DNA from: Branchiostoma floridae
Taxonomy: Eukaryota; Chordata; Leptocardii; Amphioxiformes; Branchiostomatidae
Length of the DNA stretch: 64,000 bases
Direction: 5' to 3'
Assembly (NCBI RefSeq): GCF_000003815.2
Contig: NC_049980.1
Span: 8,571,770-8,635,769 of the forward strand
Positions 49,301 to 64,000 of this stretch are shown here, piece after piece (the first letter of the stretch is position 1; each line of letters opens with the position of its first letter). The position numbers were made by a program, and so were the translations under genes. A model generated the notes under the pieces. The model was not told the DNA's origin. It ran no database searches and saw only the letters and a program-made list of their open reading frames with translations.

Positions 49301-49685
49301 ACATGTTCAATATATGGCATAGAGTCCATTCAGCAGGTTGGTCATGTAAGGAAAAGGACTGATCTTATTATCTGGATGTCCAACCTTCATTGACGAATCA
49401 ACAAGTTATAATATTATCTAATGTAGCAACCCTCTCCTCTTGTCCACCCGCCCCAGGAAACAAACCAACGCCACGAAAGAAGAGGCAGAGAAGGACGGAG
49501 TGAAGGTCCCCACCACACTGGCAGACTACTGCATCAAAACCAAGCCCAAGACTTCCCACTCCTCTATGGACATGGCTGATTTCTATGATGATGATTATGA
49601 CGATGGTGACATGGACGATGAGGATGATGATGATTTCTATGAGGACGATGATGATGATTCAGGGAACGGTGGAGAAGGGTCGTGA
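34388..49685 (+). CDS. UBE2R2: CDC34/UBE2R-type ubiquitin-conjugating enzyme E2, complete
   Basis: Join 34388-34564, 45308-45394, 46266-46363, 46836-46970 and 49457-49685: 241 residues, against about 238 in the vertebrate proteins. The UBC fold reads [16 protein letters not shown], then [39 protein letters not shown] and [12 protein letters not shown], with the catalytic Cys at about 93. The acidic-loop insert of class II CDC34 enzymes ([16 protein letters not shown]) is present. The C-terminal tail after YCIKTKPK is extremely acidic (runs of Asp/Glu, ending [13 protein letters not shown]); in CDC34 this tail docks on cullin-1 and promotes processive ubiquitin-chain building with SCF ligases. 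All junctions are in phase with GT-AG borders. Which vertebrate paralogue (CDC34 or UBE2R2) it matches is not decided; an invertebrate would have one precursor gene. Confidence 0.95.
36521..36727. mobile_element. Foldback MITE with tttactgtaaatgca ends
   Basis: 'tttactgtaaatgca' (36521) and 'tgcatttacagtaa' (to 36727) are inverted; the interior has CpG-rich pairing blocks (gtcgcggtggttt, aaaccaccgcgaaaag, gttcgcggtttt, aaaccgccgcgaac). In UBE2R intron 1. Confidence 0.85.
36948..37030. repeat. Perfect hairpin, about 39-bp arms
   Basis: 'aatacatagcaaatccacaa' through gacaccaacatat is followed after about four bases by its exact reverse complement, ending 'gctatgtatt'. No other repeat signature. 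Confidence 0.95.
37437..37550 (+). repeat. Tandem gcgaaaattaaa repeats inside the hAT element
   Basis: Four or five units of about 27-30 bp reading 'aaaaccgcgaaaattaaatt' and 'taattgtaaaa' follow each other with small changes. Confidence 0.9.
37825..37950. promoter_or_regulatory. Promoter-like CpG block within the hAT element
   Basis: Contains the palindrome TCTCGCGAGA (37861-37870, a known vertebrate core-promoter element), a CRE-like GACGTCAC (37886-37893), an inverted CCAAT box (ATTGG, 37911-37915) and CCGCCATTTTTG (about 37940), all within 130 bp of CpG-rich DNA. This resembles a housekeeping promoter; activity is inferred only. Confidence 0.4.
38734..39022. repeat. Tandem duplication, about 145-bp units
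   Basis: Both copies run 'gggtaatt-tctaaaaaaaa', gaggatattctatgt, 'catcaaattattga', 'aattatgaatcat' and end 'ctgtctctgatgtgg'. Confidence 0.9.
39310..39505 (+). repeat. Dispersed repeat family E, copy 2
   Basis: 'aacaagctgcttggtgccta', 'ggaggtctcatcaagaccta', 'tacaaatgctaccaaatt' and ttttcttggcgacgctaa; an inverted copy ends at 40950-41125 with 'agcagcttgttac'. Confidence 0.7.
43908..44285. mobile_element. MITE family B, copy 4
   Basis: Ends 'gggccgtgttgattggatta' and 'aatcaaatcaacatggcctt' with ggatgacatcc/ggatgtcatcc just inside. It contains a small internal direct repeat (aggaaccccaaaact twice). It lies in UBE2R intron 1, directly left of another MITE (44297). Confidence 0.85.
44297..44633. 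mobile_element. MITE with CAGGGCTCRAAAT ends
   Basis: Left 'cagggctcgaaatatgcacc' and right 'taattttgagccctg' are inverted. gtgcacccaaatatttt and its partners make the interior foldback, with five copies of a tgcaccca-like word. The flanks share cctac (44292-44296, 44634-44638). It abuts the family B copy at 43908. Confidence 0.8.
45308..45394 (+). CDS. UBE2R2: UBE2R exon 2
   Basis: 87 bp, phase 0 at both ends; [18 protein letters not shown] to MWHPNIYE. Contains the HPN motif that stabilises the E2 oxyanion. It is 10.7 kb from exon 1; acceptor ttccctag, donor GTAAGT. Confidence 0.95.
45620..45950. repeat. Dispersed repeat family F, copy 1
   Basis: Begins 'gggtaccggtacagaaaatt' and 'caggtccaggtctgg', with a strongly palindromic 'aggtccggacctgaacct', then 'ctgtgaaaac', 'tttgactgtagaaacttggt' and a terminal caggttcg. 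The same order of blocks occurs at 61945-62365. Confidence 0.8.
46076..46282 (+). repeat. 67-bp tandem array across the UBE2R exon 3 acceptor
   Basis: The unit holds 'ttggagtttgattgacagat', gtctgtccatgttgtacag and the first 17 exon bases aatggagatgtgtgcat. Copies of the acceptor/exon start fall at 46132, 46199 and 46266; only the last continues into the full exon. 67 is not a multiple of three. Confidence 0.95.
46266..46363 (+). CDS. UBE2R2: UBE2R exon 3 (catalytic Cys)
   Basis: 98 bp, phase 0 in and 2 out; [20 protein letters not shown] to WNPTQNVR. Holds the active-site Cys and the acidic loop. Its acceptor (ttgtacag) is the last of three tandem copies (46076-46282). Confidence 0.95.
46836..46970 (+). 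CDS. UBE2R2: UBE2R exon 4
   Basis: 135 bp; [18 protein letters not shown], then [16 protein letters not shown], ending NIIR. C-terminal helices of the UBC fold. Acceptor tttttttcag, donor GTACGC. Confidence 0.95.
47776..48760 (+). repeat. Minisatellite of about 46-bp units in UBE2R intron 4
   Basis: About 21 units of the form 'aacaagatgttctaaatagt', gttctaaataaacaaatac, aggtaac. Alternating subtypes (gaataaaccaatcc, aataaacaaatgc) recur with a higher-order period, showing multi-unit amplification. Almost every unit contains 'caggtaac', a good match to a 5' splice site. Confidence 0.95.
48913..49043. mobile_element. 131-bp palindromic MITE
   Basis: 'catatgccaaaaagcagata' and 'aactgcttttttggcatatg' are inverted; 'caagcaactggatatgattt' pairs with 'aatcat-ataattatccagttgctt'. 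A single-arm relative lies at 12642-12702 ('tccagttgcttgagtaactg', ctttttggcgtat). Confidence 0.9.
49457..49685 (+). CDS. UBE2R2: UBE2R exon 5 (acidic tail)
   Basis: [18 protein letters not shown], then [11 protein letters not shown] and the Asp/Glu tail to TGA 49683-49685. A 100-N gap starts 17 bp after the stop. Confidence 0.95.
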
Positions 49686-49702
49686 TATGCAACTGTCGTC
49701 AC

Positions 49703-49802
49703 NNNNNNNNNNNNNNNNNNNNNNNNNNNNNNNNNNNNNNNNNNNNNNNNNNNNNNNNNNNNNNNNNNNNNNNNNNNNNNNNNNNNNNNNNNNNNNNNNN
49801 NN
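49703..49802. other. Assembly gap (100 N)
   Basis: A gap in the UBE2R 3' UTR, just after the acidic-tail exon. Confidence 1.
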
Positions 49803-51979
49803 CAACTACAAGATGCGCTCGGAGACATCCAAAAATGAGTCAACTCAAATTTCATGTACACGGGAGGAAAAATTTTGTTTAAGATCACTGTTGATAATGA
49901 GTTGGAAGGGGTTTAAGGAATATAGTGGCAACTTGTAGAACTAGACATGTCAATCAAGTTTTTTTTTTCTATGGTTTTTTTTTCTTCTTTCTATGGTTGT
50001 GTACAGATAAACTTATAAGCAATTTCACCGATAGGAAGCTACGTCGGAACTTTGTCCTTAAATTTCTTCTCAATTCATCCAGAAGAGTGTACAGATGTAC
50101 AGCATGTGTTGTTGGCCTGGCACTTTTGCCATTTCTGTGAAAGGCTGTCTTCCTTCAAAGCTTACCTTCCTATTTGAGAAAATCATAAAGACCTCACAAG
50201 TCTTCACAGTACAGTAATGAAATTGGGACGTAAGGTTTTAGGGGAAAGAAAAAAGAAACAGCCTTTAGAGAGATGGATTGACACAAGTGTCGCTTTAAAT
50301 GGAGTGTGTTCTGGATATACTTTATAAGTTGTAGGTTTTGTGCACTTTGTTAAACTAACCCAGTGGAGAGAAAGCAAGAGGTGATGAAGGCATGTTACTA
50401 CTTACCTGGTGTGTTATATGGCCGTTGCGTTAAAGTGTGCAGCGTAGCCATTGGGGGAGGGCCAGCCATGTGTTAACTTTCAAAAGGCACTATCTTGCGA
50501 GGGGTTTGGACCAAACCAAAACCAATCAAACAAGCATAATAGGGCTCTGACTGTAAATTGGGAGTCTGTTTTAAACTGTACACATTTTCCTTGCATGTCT
50601 GTACAGGGAAAGAATGGTTTTATATTTGAACACGAGTCTTTGATGCATAAAGAAGTTGGTTTAGCCTTATGGATCTCACAGTGTGGAAAAAAATGTTAAT
50701 TTTACCATCCCTATGTTATACCTGGACTGCATGCGGTCCAATCATTTGTCTCTAATAATGGTTAAAGTTATATGTACATTCATCACATAAGGTTTGTGCA
50801 AAAGCCAACTTTGGAATGCTTCGTTTTGTAATCGTCATTACACAAACATTTTTTATCCTTCAATAACATCATAGCAACTTTTTTCGGCCATGTCTGTGGC
50901 AACCATTAACTAAAACTGATAAAAGTGGTTTCACCAAATTGTAACTTGGAAAAGAAGAATAATGGTAAATAAGGACAGTGCAAACTGTTGACAAAATAGT
51001 TTGCTTCATATTGTAAGTGATATTTGAATAGGAACTGCAGGGTGGAGATTCCACTTAAAGTGTGTTGTCCCGTATGCATAGTTGTTATGTGCAAGAAGAA
51101 AGTGTTTTTGTGTGTTGATCATGGAATTGAAGGTTGCAAGAACAGATGCATTGGAAAAGCTGCCTTGGAGCTGTCATCGTTTCCACCGGACAGCATTGCA
51201 GAGAGGTACAAGGGATTTGGTTATCCTCCAAGACTTCTGTACAGGACAGCGTTTTCTATACCGAGGAAAAGAAGTTCTGATTTTGGCGTGCTATGGATTG
51301 AACTCTAGTTTAACTGAGAACGGGACAGCTTGGTGCATGCTAGAAGAGCTGTACATTGCCTGAGCAAATTTGGCAGAGGCAAACGAGTAGTCATATGCCA
51401 TTTCCATTCCTCCACTTTGTCTTGTTTTTAAAACTTTCTCCGTCCTCCTTAAGCACACAGTTATGTAATCATTCATGTATTTGGTACGATTTTCACCTGA
51501 GGAGGCGATGGAGCCATACATAGTGTTTGTATGTTTTCCCCTTTTTAAACTACAAGGAGACCTGCCGCATGCAGTGTTCTCTCTCTCTATTGGTTTGTGT
51601 GGAAACGTGGGACTAACCAATACTGGTGAGGGATTGGGAAGGTGTGTACTGATTTTAGCTGTCCAATGCATTACAGATATAAGGAACGTCTTAAACTTGT
51701 ACAATTTAAGATTTCTTGGGAAGCAAGCTTCCACACATCATTGAATCTGAAGACGAATAAGGTTAGGAAAAAAGAATAATGAAGCAGCGCATGATAGCCA
51801 TAAGACATGCAATTGGACAACTGAAATTATGTTAACTTCCCATCGTCACAACTCCCTTACACTAAGCAAATAAGCTGTACAACCTGTCGTATAACCTGTA
51901 TCTCTCCCGATATACTGGGACTCTGTACCTCATAGCAGCCACACTCTGTAGGTATGTATTTTGCAACGGATTATTTAAT

Positions 51980-51985
51980 AATAAA
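51980..51985 (+). promoter_or_regulatory. Candidate UBE2R poly(A) signal
   Basis: AATAAA in 'taataataaaattg', followed within 35 bp by a GT-rich stretch (caaatggtctcctgtc). It is the first canonical signal noted after the N gap. Confidence 0.45.
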
Positions 51986-52833
51986 ATTGTAAAATATTCC
52001 AAGGTACAAATGGTCTCCTGTCATGAATTTCGTGCTCTTGAAAGTGTTAGTGACTTAGCTTTATTTTTGTAGTCGTACACCATTTGGATTGGCACTTATG
52101 CATGCTGTTCTAAACACAGTTTACCATGATTGCTAATTAAGTTTGAGTAGACTCTTTATTTTAAAGGAAAAGCAAGTTCCACAATAAGGTGCAGAATGCC
52201 TGTAAGAACTTACAAGAAACTCTGTCTTCAATCAATGATGTATTGTGACAGCTGTGCCATATTGTGTAAGTACATGTTATCTATAATTTCTTGAAAGGCT
52301 GCAAATATTTTATTGTGCAACAACTTGGGGGTATCCCACTGCAACGTAAACAACCAAGTCTAAAAAAGGTACAGATTTAGACATCTTGGCCACAAACTAT
52401 TCACTTATAAACTTTAGGAAACTTTCATTGTCCTTTCTCAAACAATTGGTCAAGGCACACTCTGTCACAAAAAGGGTTTTAAGCAAATCAGACTGGAAAG
52501 TGAGATGAGCTTCACACAATTGCACTACATCCATAAACATACAATTCTAGAAGCTTTGGAAGAGCCAGAACCACACATGACACACTTGAAAACCCATGTG
52601 ATGTCTTTGGCACACTTTAAGTTGCCTTTTTGGAAATGAGGCATGAAACCACCCTGTAACAGTTATGATAATCAGATATTGCACTTGATTTAGTTTGGGC
52701 TCTATGTTCACAATCTTGAGCCAGTTAAGTGTATGGGAGGGGTTCCTCCTTCACAAGTGAACTTTAATCTTGAGATGATGATTGAATCAAAGAATTCTAG
52801 GCAGTTGAAAACTTGTCCATTAAAGGCTGAGTT

Positions 52834-59350
<6,517 letters not shown>

Positions 59351-60364
59351 CTTACTTAGGAATTAAGGTGCAAAGATGATGACTTTGGTACAAGGAAATG
59401 AAAATACAAACCTTATTGCCTCTCTTCAGAACTGGAATCTGACATTCTATTCACTTAATCTAACTTCAAAATTTGAAACAGTATGTTTATGTCAAAGTTT
59501 TATCATCTATTCTGACACTTAATTTTCTTAAATGTCAAGAATGTGCTGTACATTAGTGTGTAAAACATAGTATCTTTATGTATGTAACCCTACATAAATA
59601 TCTTCCTAGTAGTGGTACAGCTGCTGTAGAAATTTTACCATTGGGTGCACAAGAAGGTATATGCAGCCAGTATTTCTTGCCTCATATTACATACTGTTCT
59701 AGAAAGGGTCTCCCAATGTTAAGTGTCCAAAATTGAAGTATCTGCTAGCACTACTGGGTAGTGTAAGTATACCGAATATACAAACCTGATTTTCACCGGA
59801 TTTCTCTTGATATGATCTCTGTATTTTACACAATTTTGTCTTGCTAATTCATCCAAGCCAACAACCACCTCTAACACTGACTGTATCAGTCTTACTATAC
59901 TTAGTGAACTTTGCAAATTTATTACATCTTCACCAGTTCTGTTACCACATATATAACACAGTAGGAGTCAGTAACCTCAGGCCAGGACTATTAAGTATGC
60001 AATGAAGTTTATTCAATTAGTGACCAAGTCTGATATGCAACATGAACCCAAGTAACCCGCAAGTTGACAATATTCTTTTTAAAATGTTTGGATAAAAATA
60101 TCTTTCATCATCAACTTAGGATATACAAAAATCTATATTCCACAAAAAGTGTTTTATCAGCATTTGCCTTTCACAGCAGAAGTCCATTGTGGACCATAGT
60201 ACTATGTATTTATCACTTCAAGTACATTTACAAATACAAAGTCATAGGACAGTCAGTGGCAATATACTGTTTATAGGCCTACTATCGAGTACTGAAAATT
60301 CAACGCACAGGTAGTAGCATTGTAAAATATAAAATATATCTAGTGTTTGTTATCAACAGACGTA
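59351..60364. other. Space between CEP162 3' end and GALT
   Basis: About 1 kb with no recognised exon. It should hold the CEP162 3' UTR (minus-strand AATAAA at 60013-60008 is a candidate end) and then the GALT promoter. No clear promoter motif was identified. Confidence 0.55.
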
Positions 60365-63300
60365 TCATATTGTTGGAATTCTGTACCCTGCTGACATCTT
60401 GTTGTGCTGAATCTGCCTGAGCACTGCTAAGATAGAGTCCAACTCTGCCCTGAACTGTTCAATCTGCCTGTTCTTAGACTCTACTATCTGTGCCCAGTGA
60501 GAGTCGGTCCTTCCTCCCTTCGGACTCAACATCCCGTTCTGCAGTCCCCTCTCTCTCTCCCTGTACTTATCCTCCATGGCCTGGATTTTAGACTGCAGCG
60601 ACTCAAAGTGTCTCATCTCCGGGGACTGCTGTGCCTTCGCCTCGGCCAGTTCCTCCTGAAGTCCCCTCAGCCGCCGCTGCAGGGTCTCCTCCCGCAGTTT
60701 CACCCGTACAAGCTCCTCCTGGTCTCTCTTGGCCGACGCTAACTCTGACTTCAGATGTTCCAGCATGACGTCCCTCGTCTGCAGTCTACTCGTGAGCTCC
60801 GCTATCTCGGAGGTGGACTGCTGTCTCGTGTACTGTGACAAGAGTTTCTCCACCTCTCTCTGGTGAGCTGCTTTCATGACGTCCAGTCGCTCCTCTGAGG
60901 CCTCGTGTGCTTTGCGGACGTTGCTCTCCGCCTCGGCGACCTGCATCTGAAGCTTGACTCGCTGCTGTTCAAGTTCAAATGAAAGAGTTTCTACCTGTTG
61001 CTTCAGGGTTTCATTCTCCCTTTGGATGTCAGAAATGTGCAAACCACTGAAAGCGTGCGGTTCGTACGACCTGTCATCCAGAGAGTCTGGAAAGGCGACG
61101 TCATGTCTCGACGGCAAGGCATCTTTACCCGCCGCCTTTTTCTTCCCAACACTTCTGGTCTTGCCGAATTTTCCTCCATCTTTCCCAGAGCCAGCTTGCA
61201 GTTTTTGGCACGTTTTCTGCAGCTGGAAGATTTCCTGGCTCTTTTCCTTCAACTCCTTTTTCAAAACTAAAGTCTCTGCCTCGAGCCTTTGGGCCGCAAA
61301 GGCCTCATTATCATTCATAGACTTCCTCATCTGTGCAGCTTCCAGACGTTTATGCAGCTCTGTGATTTCCCTTTTGAACTCTTCAACCATCTTGTTGTGT
61401 TCAGACCTCTCCAGGTCAAGCTGTATCTCCAAGGAGGATACTTTGTTGGAGTCTGGCCTTGCCGATACTTGCAATCTATCGGCGAGCTGGGTCCTAAGTC
61501 TGGAGATCTCCTCTTCGTACTGAAGCTTCACCTGGTTGTGAGTCTGTTGTAGGGCACGTAGACTCAACTTGGCATCCTCGTCCCTTCTCTCCAGCTCACC
61601 CTCCAACTTCCTGATTCTGTTCTCCAGGAACTGTACAGACAGAGGCCTTGTGGGGCTACTGGGTGCCGAGGGAGGTGCTGCATTTGCGGCAAGGATCATT
61701 GCGGGAATGGAGTTCGGATGGCGTCTCTTTATGATGTTCTCCATCTCTTTTACTTGCCGCTCCAGATCGAGGATGCGCTTGGCGTCGGCTGCTCGCTCCT
61801 TTGCCCTGCCCCTGGCGCTGTCTTGTTTCTGTCCAGTTTGGGCCTCCAGCCTCTTTACCTGTAGACAAATAAACAGAGGTCAATTTCCCACTCCGGATCC
61901 CTCTTAATAAAATTCCTGCAATCATTCAAAAGTTTGTACCTGATAAGAATTTCCAGGTATGGCCCAGGTCCAGAGGAACAGGTCCAAGTCGAGACCTAAA
62001 CCTAGATCTAATTGTCTGTGAAAACTAGTACTTGTGAATGGGCAGTACTCATGAAAATATTGGTCAATTTCACTACAAAAGAATCTGTCTGATGGAGTCT
62101 CTAACAGGCATTACTGTTGTTTAAATGAAGATAGGATTTTAAACTTTATGTAAACAACAGCAATGCCTCTGTTAACTTAGACAAGGTTTGACTGTAGAAA
62201 CTTGGTAAAAATAACAATCAACTCTCTTCTACTTTGCTCTTATTATTTTCACCTGCCAGTATTATAATCTGTTCATTTCATAAAATAATGGGTCAAAAAT
62301 ATGGCCCACTAATTTTTTTCAGGTCCGATTTTTCCGTACCGGTCCAACAAGAAACAACAGTTTTGCACCAGTACCCACTCATAATTATGATGCTAAAATA
62401 GAATCCTGGCCAGAACCCTGATGAGCACACTCTCCCCATACCTGGCTCCGGAGTCGCTCCATCTCCTCCTCCTTCTCCCGGAGGACCCGTGTCTGTCTGT
62501 CCACCAGTTCCTGGTTCTCTGCGTACCAGCGCAGCTTCCTCTTCAGCTCCAGGGCCTCCTCCTCATACTGCTGTGCCCTAGTCCTCACCTCCAGCTGCTG
62601 TACCTCTGTCATCTCACTCACCTAGAGAACAGATCAAACACATCACATCAGCTGCTGTACCTCTGTCATCTCACTCACCTAGACAACAGATCAAACACAT
62701 TACATCAGCTGCTGTACCTCTGTCATCTCACTCACCTAGAGAACAGATCAAACACATCACATTAACTGCTGTACCTCTGTCATCTCACTCACCTAGAGAA
62801 CAGATCAAACACATCACATCAGCTGCTGTACCTCTGTCATCTCACTCACCTAGAGAACAGATCAAACACATCACATCAGCTGCTGTACCTCTGTCATCTC
62901 ACTCACCTAGACAACAGATCAAACACATTACATCAGCTGCTGTACCTCTGTCATCTCACTCACCTAGAGAACAGATCAAACACATCACATTAACTGCTGT
63001 ACCTCTGTCATCTCACTCGCCTAGAGAACAGATCAAACACATCACATTAACTGCTGTACCTCTGTCATCTCACTCGCCTAGAGAACAGATCAAACACATC
63101 ACATCAGCTGCTGTACCTCTGTCATCTCACTCACCTAGACAACAGATCAAACACATTGCATCTGATTCTGACCAATTCAGGGTTTCAAGACGGGACATGT
63201 CTCTAGTCCAGAAAGGACATGATATTGGCTGTCTCTAGCTTTCAATTTTTTCTGTCCCTCTCATTCTTTGGTACTCAATGTTGATGATTTTCCTTGTAAG

Positions 63301-63863
63301 ATCATCAATTTTATGTACTTAATTTTTGGGATGGATGGGGTGAATTTTTTTCTGCCCCAACAAGCAAATTTCTGTCTTAGGATGGATGGAAGGGACCTGA
63401 AGACAGCCCTTTACTGGTAAGTGGTCAATAATGTAATGCAGTAATATAGTATTTTAAAAAACATGAAACTAGGTAGCTACAGAGCCTTTTTTTCTTTGAT
63501 GCCGTAAGTGCAGTGAGTTGTTTACCCACTGTGTTAAGGGTACAGTAATGGGAGCAGAGCTCCATTCACCATCTCATGAATTCAACCCATGACCTCTAGA
63601 TCTCATATCAGCTAGCCTAGCCACTTGATGCCACAGTTTAGATTATCACAGTTATAAAATGTGATCCTGTCTGTCTTAAATTTGTTTGCATGTGTCAAGA
63701 TATAAGCCATCAATGTTTCAATTATATCTCTTACTTGTCTGTTAGCCTTGACACCGAGGGCCCTCTCCCTGTCTAGCTGCTGCTCCAGCTGTGACTTCTC
63801 ACCCTTCAGCCTCACCACATCCCTCAGCATGTCCTCACTGTGTAGCTTGGACTTTCTCAGCTC
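60365..63863 (-). CDS. CEP162: CEP162 (QN1/KIAA1009) C-terminal half, partial
   Basis: Join (minus) 63863-63735, 62621-62442 and 61858-60365; the 5' part lies beyond the window. CEP162 is an axoneme/centriole distal-end coiled-coil protein that promotes transition-zone assembly at the cilium base. The 600 residues seen are almost all coiled coil. Recognisable family blocks: KLRWYAENQELVDRQ, VKEMENIIKRRHPNS with IPAMILAAN, FLENRIRKLEGELERRDEDA, PDSLDDRSYEPHAFSGLHIS, AAHQREVEKLLSQ and the end FRAELDSILAVLRQIQ. The last exon is unusually long (1494 bp). All exons are phase 0 at both ends. The reading stops at TAG 60367-60365 after GYRIPTI. The exon starting at 62621 has its acceptor amplified ten-fold. 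Confidence 0.92.
61945..62365. repeat. Dispersed repeat family F, copy 2
   Basis: Same blocks as 45620-45950: 'ggtccagaggaacaggtcc', 'gtctgtgaaaacta', 'tttgactgtagaaacttggt' and a terminal 'caggtccgatttttccgtac', inverted with the left end of copy 1. In a CEP162 intron. Confidence 0.8.
62594..63163 (-). repeat. 57-bp tandem array across a CEP162 3' splice site
   Basis: The unit is the first 30 exon bases (gtgagtgagatgacagaggt then acagcagctg) plus 27 intron bases ending 'gatctgttctctag'. The functional exon copy begins at 62621; nine more copies extend upstream at exact 57-bp steps, each with a complete acceptor. Variants (gacaac for gagaac, attaac for atcagc) recur, so several units were copied together. 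Reading through a unit hits an in-frame stop (ATG TGA). Confidence 0.95.
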
Positions 63864-64000
63864 CTGGAATCATTCACAAAAGGGTATAATGTGAAGCAAG
63901 CAAAAACAAACAAAAGTTCCTAGAAAACATATAGCAAATGCCAACACTGCAACTTACTATGAGAAACAAACAATTGATTAATTCACTGGAAAGAGGAGAA
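63864..64000 (-). other. CEP162 intron, cut by window edge
   Basis: Acceptor attccag lies at 63870-63864; no further exon is visible before the window ends. Confidence 0.7.

Larger units (their letters stand above)
49686..52833. other. UBE2R 3' UTR and convergent intergenic DNA
   Basis: No coding exon; open stretches at 51024-51363 and 51291-51734 have no recognisable domain. A canonical AATAAA at 51980-51985 could end the UBE2R transcript (3' UTR about 2.3 kb). On the minus strand, AATAAA at 52309-52314 and 52155-52160 could end GALT. The two genes thus converge with little space between them. Confidence 0.6.

Noticed and set aside
51024..51734. Open frames of 90-147 codons after UBE2R
   Set aside because: They lie in the probable 3' UTR between the stop and the AATAAA at 51980, on both strands, with no domain similarity.
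60497..61907. Several plus-strand frames of 80-190 codons
   Set aside because: All are antisense to the long CEP162 coiled-coil exon, whose codon pattern keeps the other strand open.
62594..63163. CRISPR-like regular array
   Set aside because: The whole 57-bp unit is repeated with no unique spacers, and it is an exon/intron border in an animal gene; it is a minisatellite. The same applies to 47776-48760.

Overview
The window is eukaryotic, intron-rich and AT-leaning genomic DNA with two 100-base assembly gaps (29905-30004 and 49703-49802). Gene content (PTPN9, CDC34/UBE2R, GALT and CEP162 relatives plus a JmjC-fold protein), compact animal introns with GT-AG borders, and a very dense load of short foldback transposons point to an invertebrate deuterostome. 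The dispersed repeat families look like those of amphioxus (Branchiostoma). That assignment is by recognition, not by a search.

Layout. (1) 297-517, plus: last coding exon of a PTPN9/MEG2-like tyrosine phosphatase, then its 3' UTR and intergenic DNA. (2) 30309 down to 5618, minus: a gene of at least nine exons for a predicted type II membrane protein whose luminal part is a JmjC/cupin-8 oxygenase domain. Its roughly 18.6 kb second intron is packed with MITEs, tandem duplications and a 578-bp mariner derivative. (3) 34388-49685, plus: a complete five-exon CDC34/UBE2R-type E2 enzyme, divergent from (2), with a CpG/ETS/YY1-type promoter and an 11-kb first intron carrying an intact hAT-type element. 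(4) 59350 down to 52834, minus: galactose-1-phosphate uridylyltransferase, about eleven exons, convergent with (3). (5) 63863 down to 60365, minus, running off the window: the C-terminal coiled-coil half of CEP162. The genes share no pathway; this is an ordinary metazoan neighbourhood.

The most unusual signal is recurrent. In four of the five genes a short tandem duplication spans a 3' splice site, so the polypyrimidine tract, the AG and the first 17-130 nt of the exon are repeated: PTPN9 last exon (80-bp unit, 2 copies), JmjC exon 2 (141 bp, 3 copies, in frame, carrying the transmembrane segment), UBE2R exon 3 (67 bp, 3 copies) and a CEP162 exon (57 bp, 10 copies). A fifth array, in the last UBE2R intron, repeats a unit containing CAG|GTAAC-like donor motifs about 21 times. 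Other points of interest are the membrane-anchored JmjC protein, a hAT element carrying a promoter-like CpG segment, a nested MITE insertion and several near-perfect hairpins.
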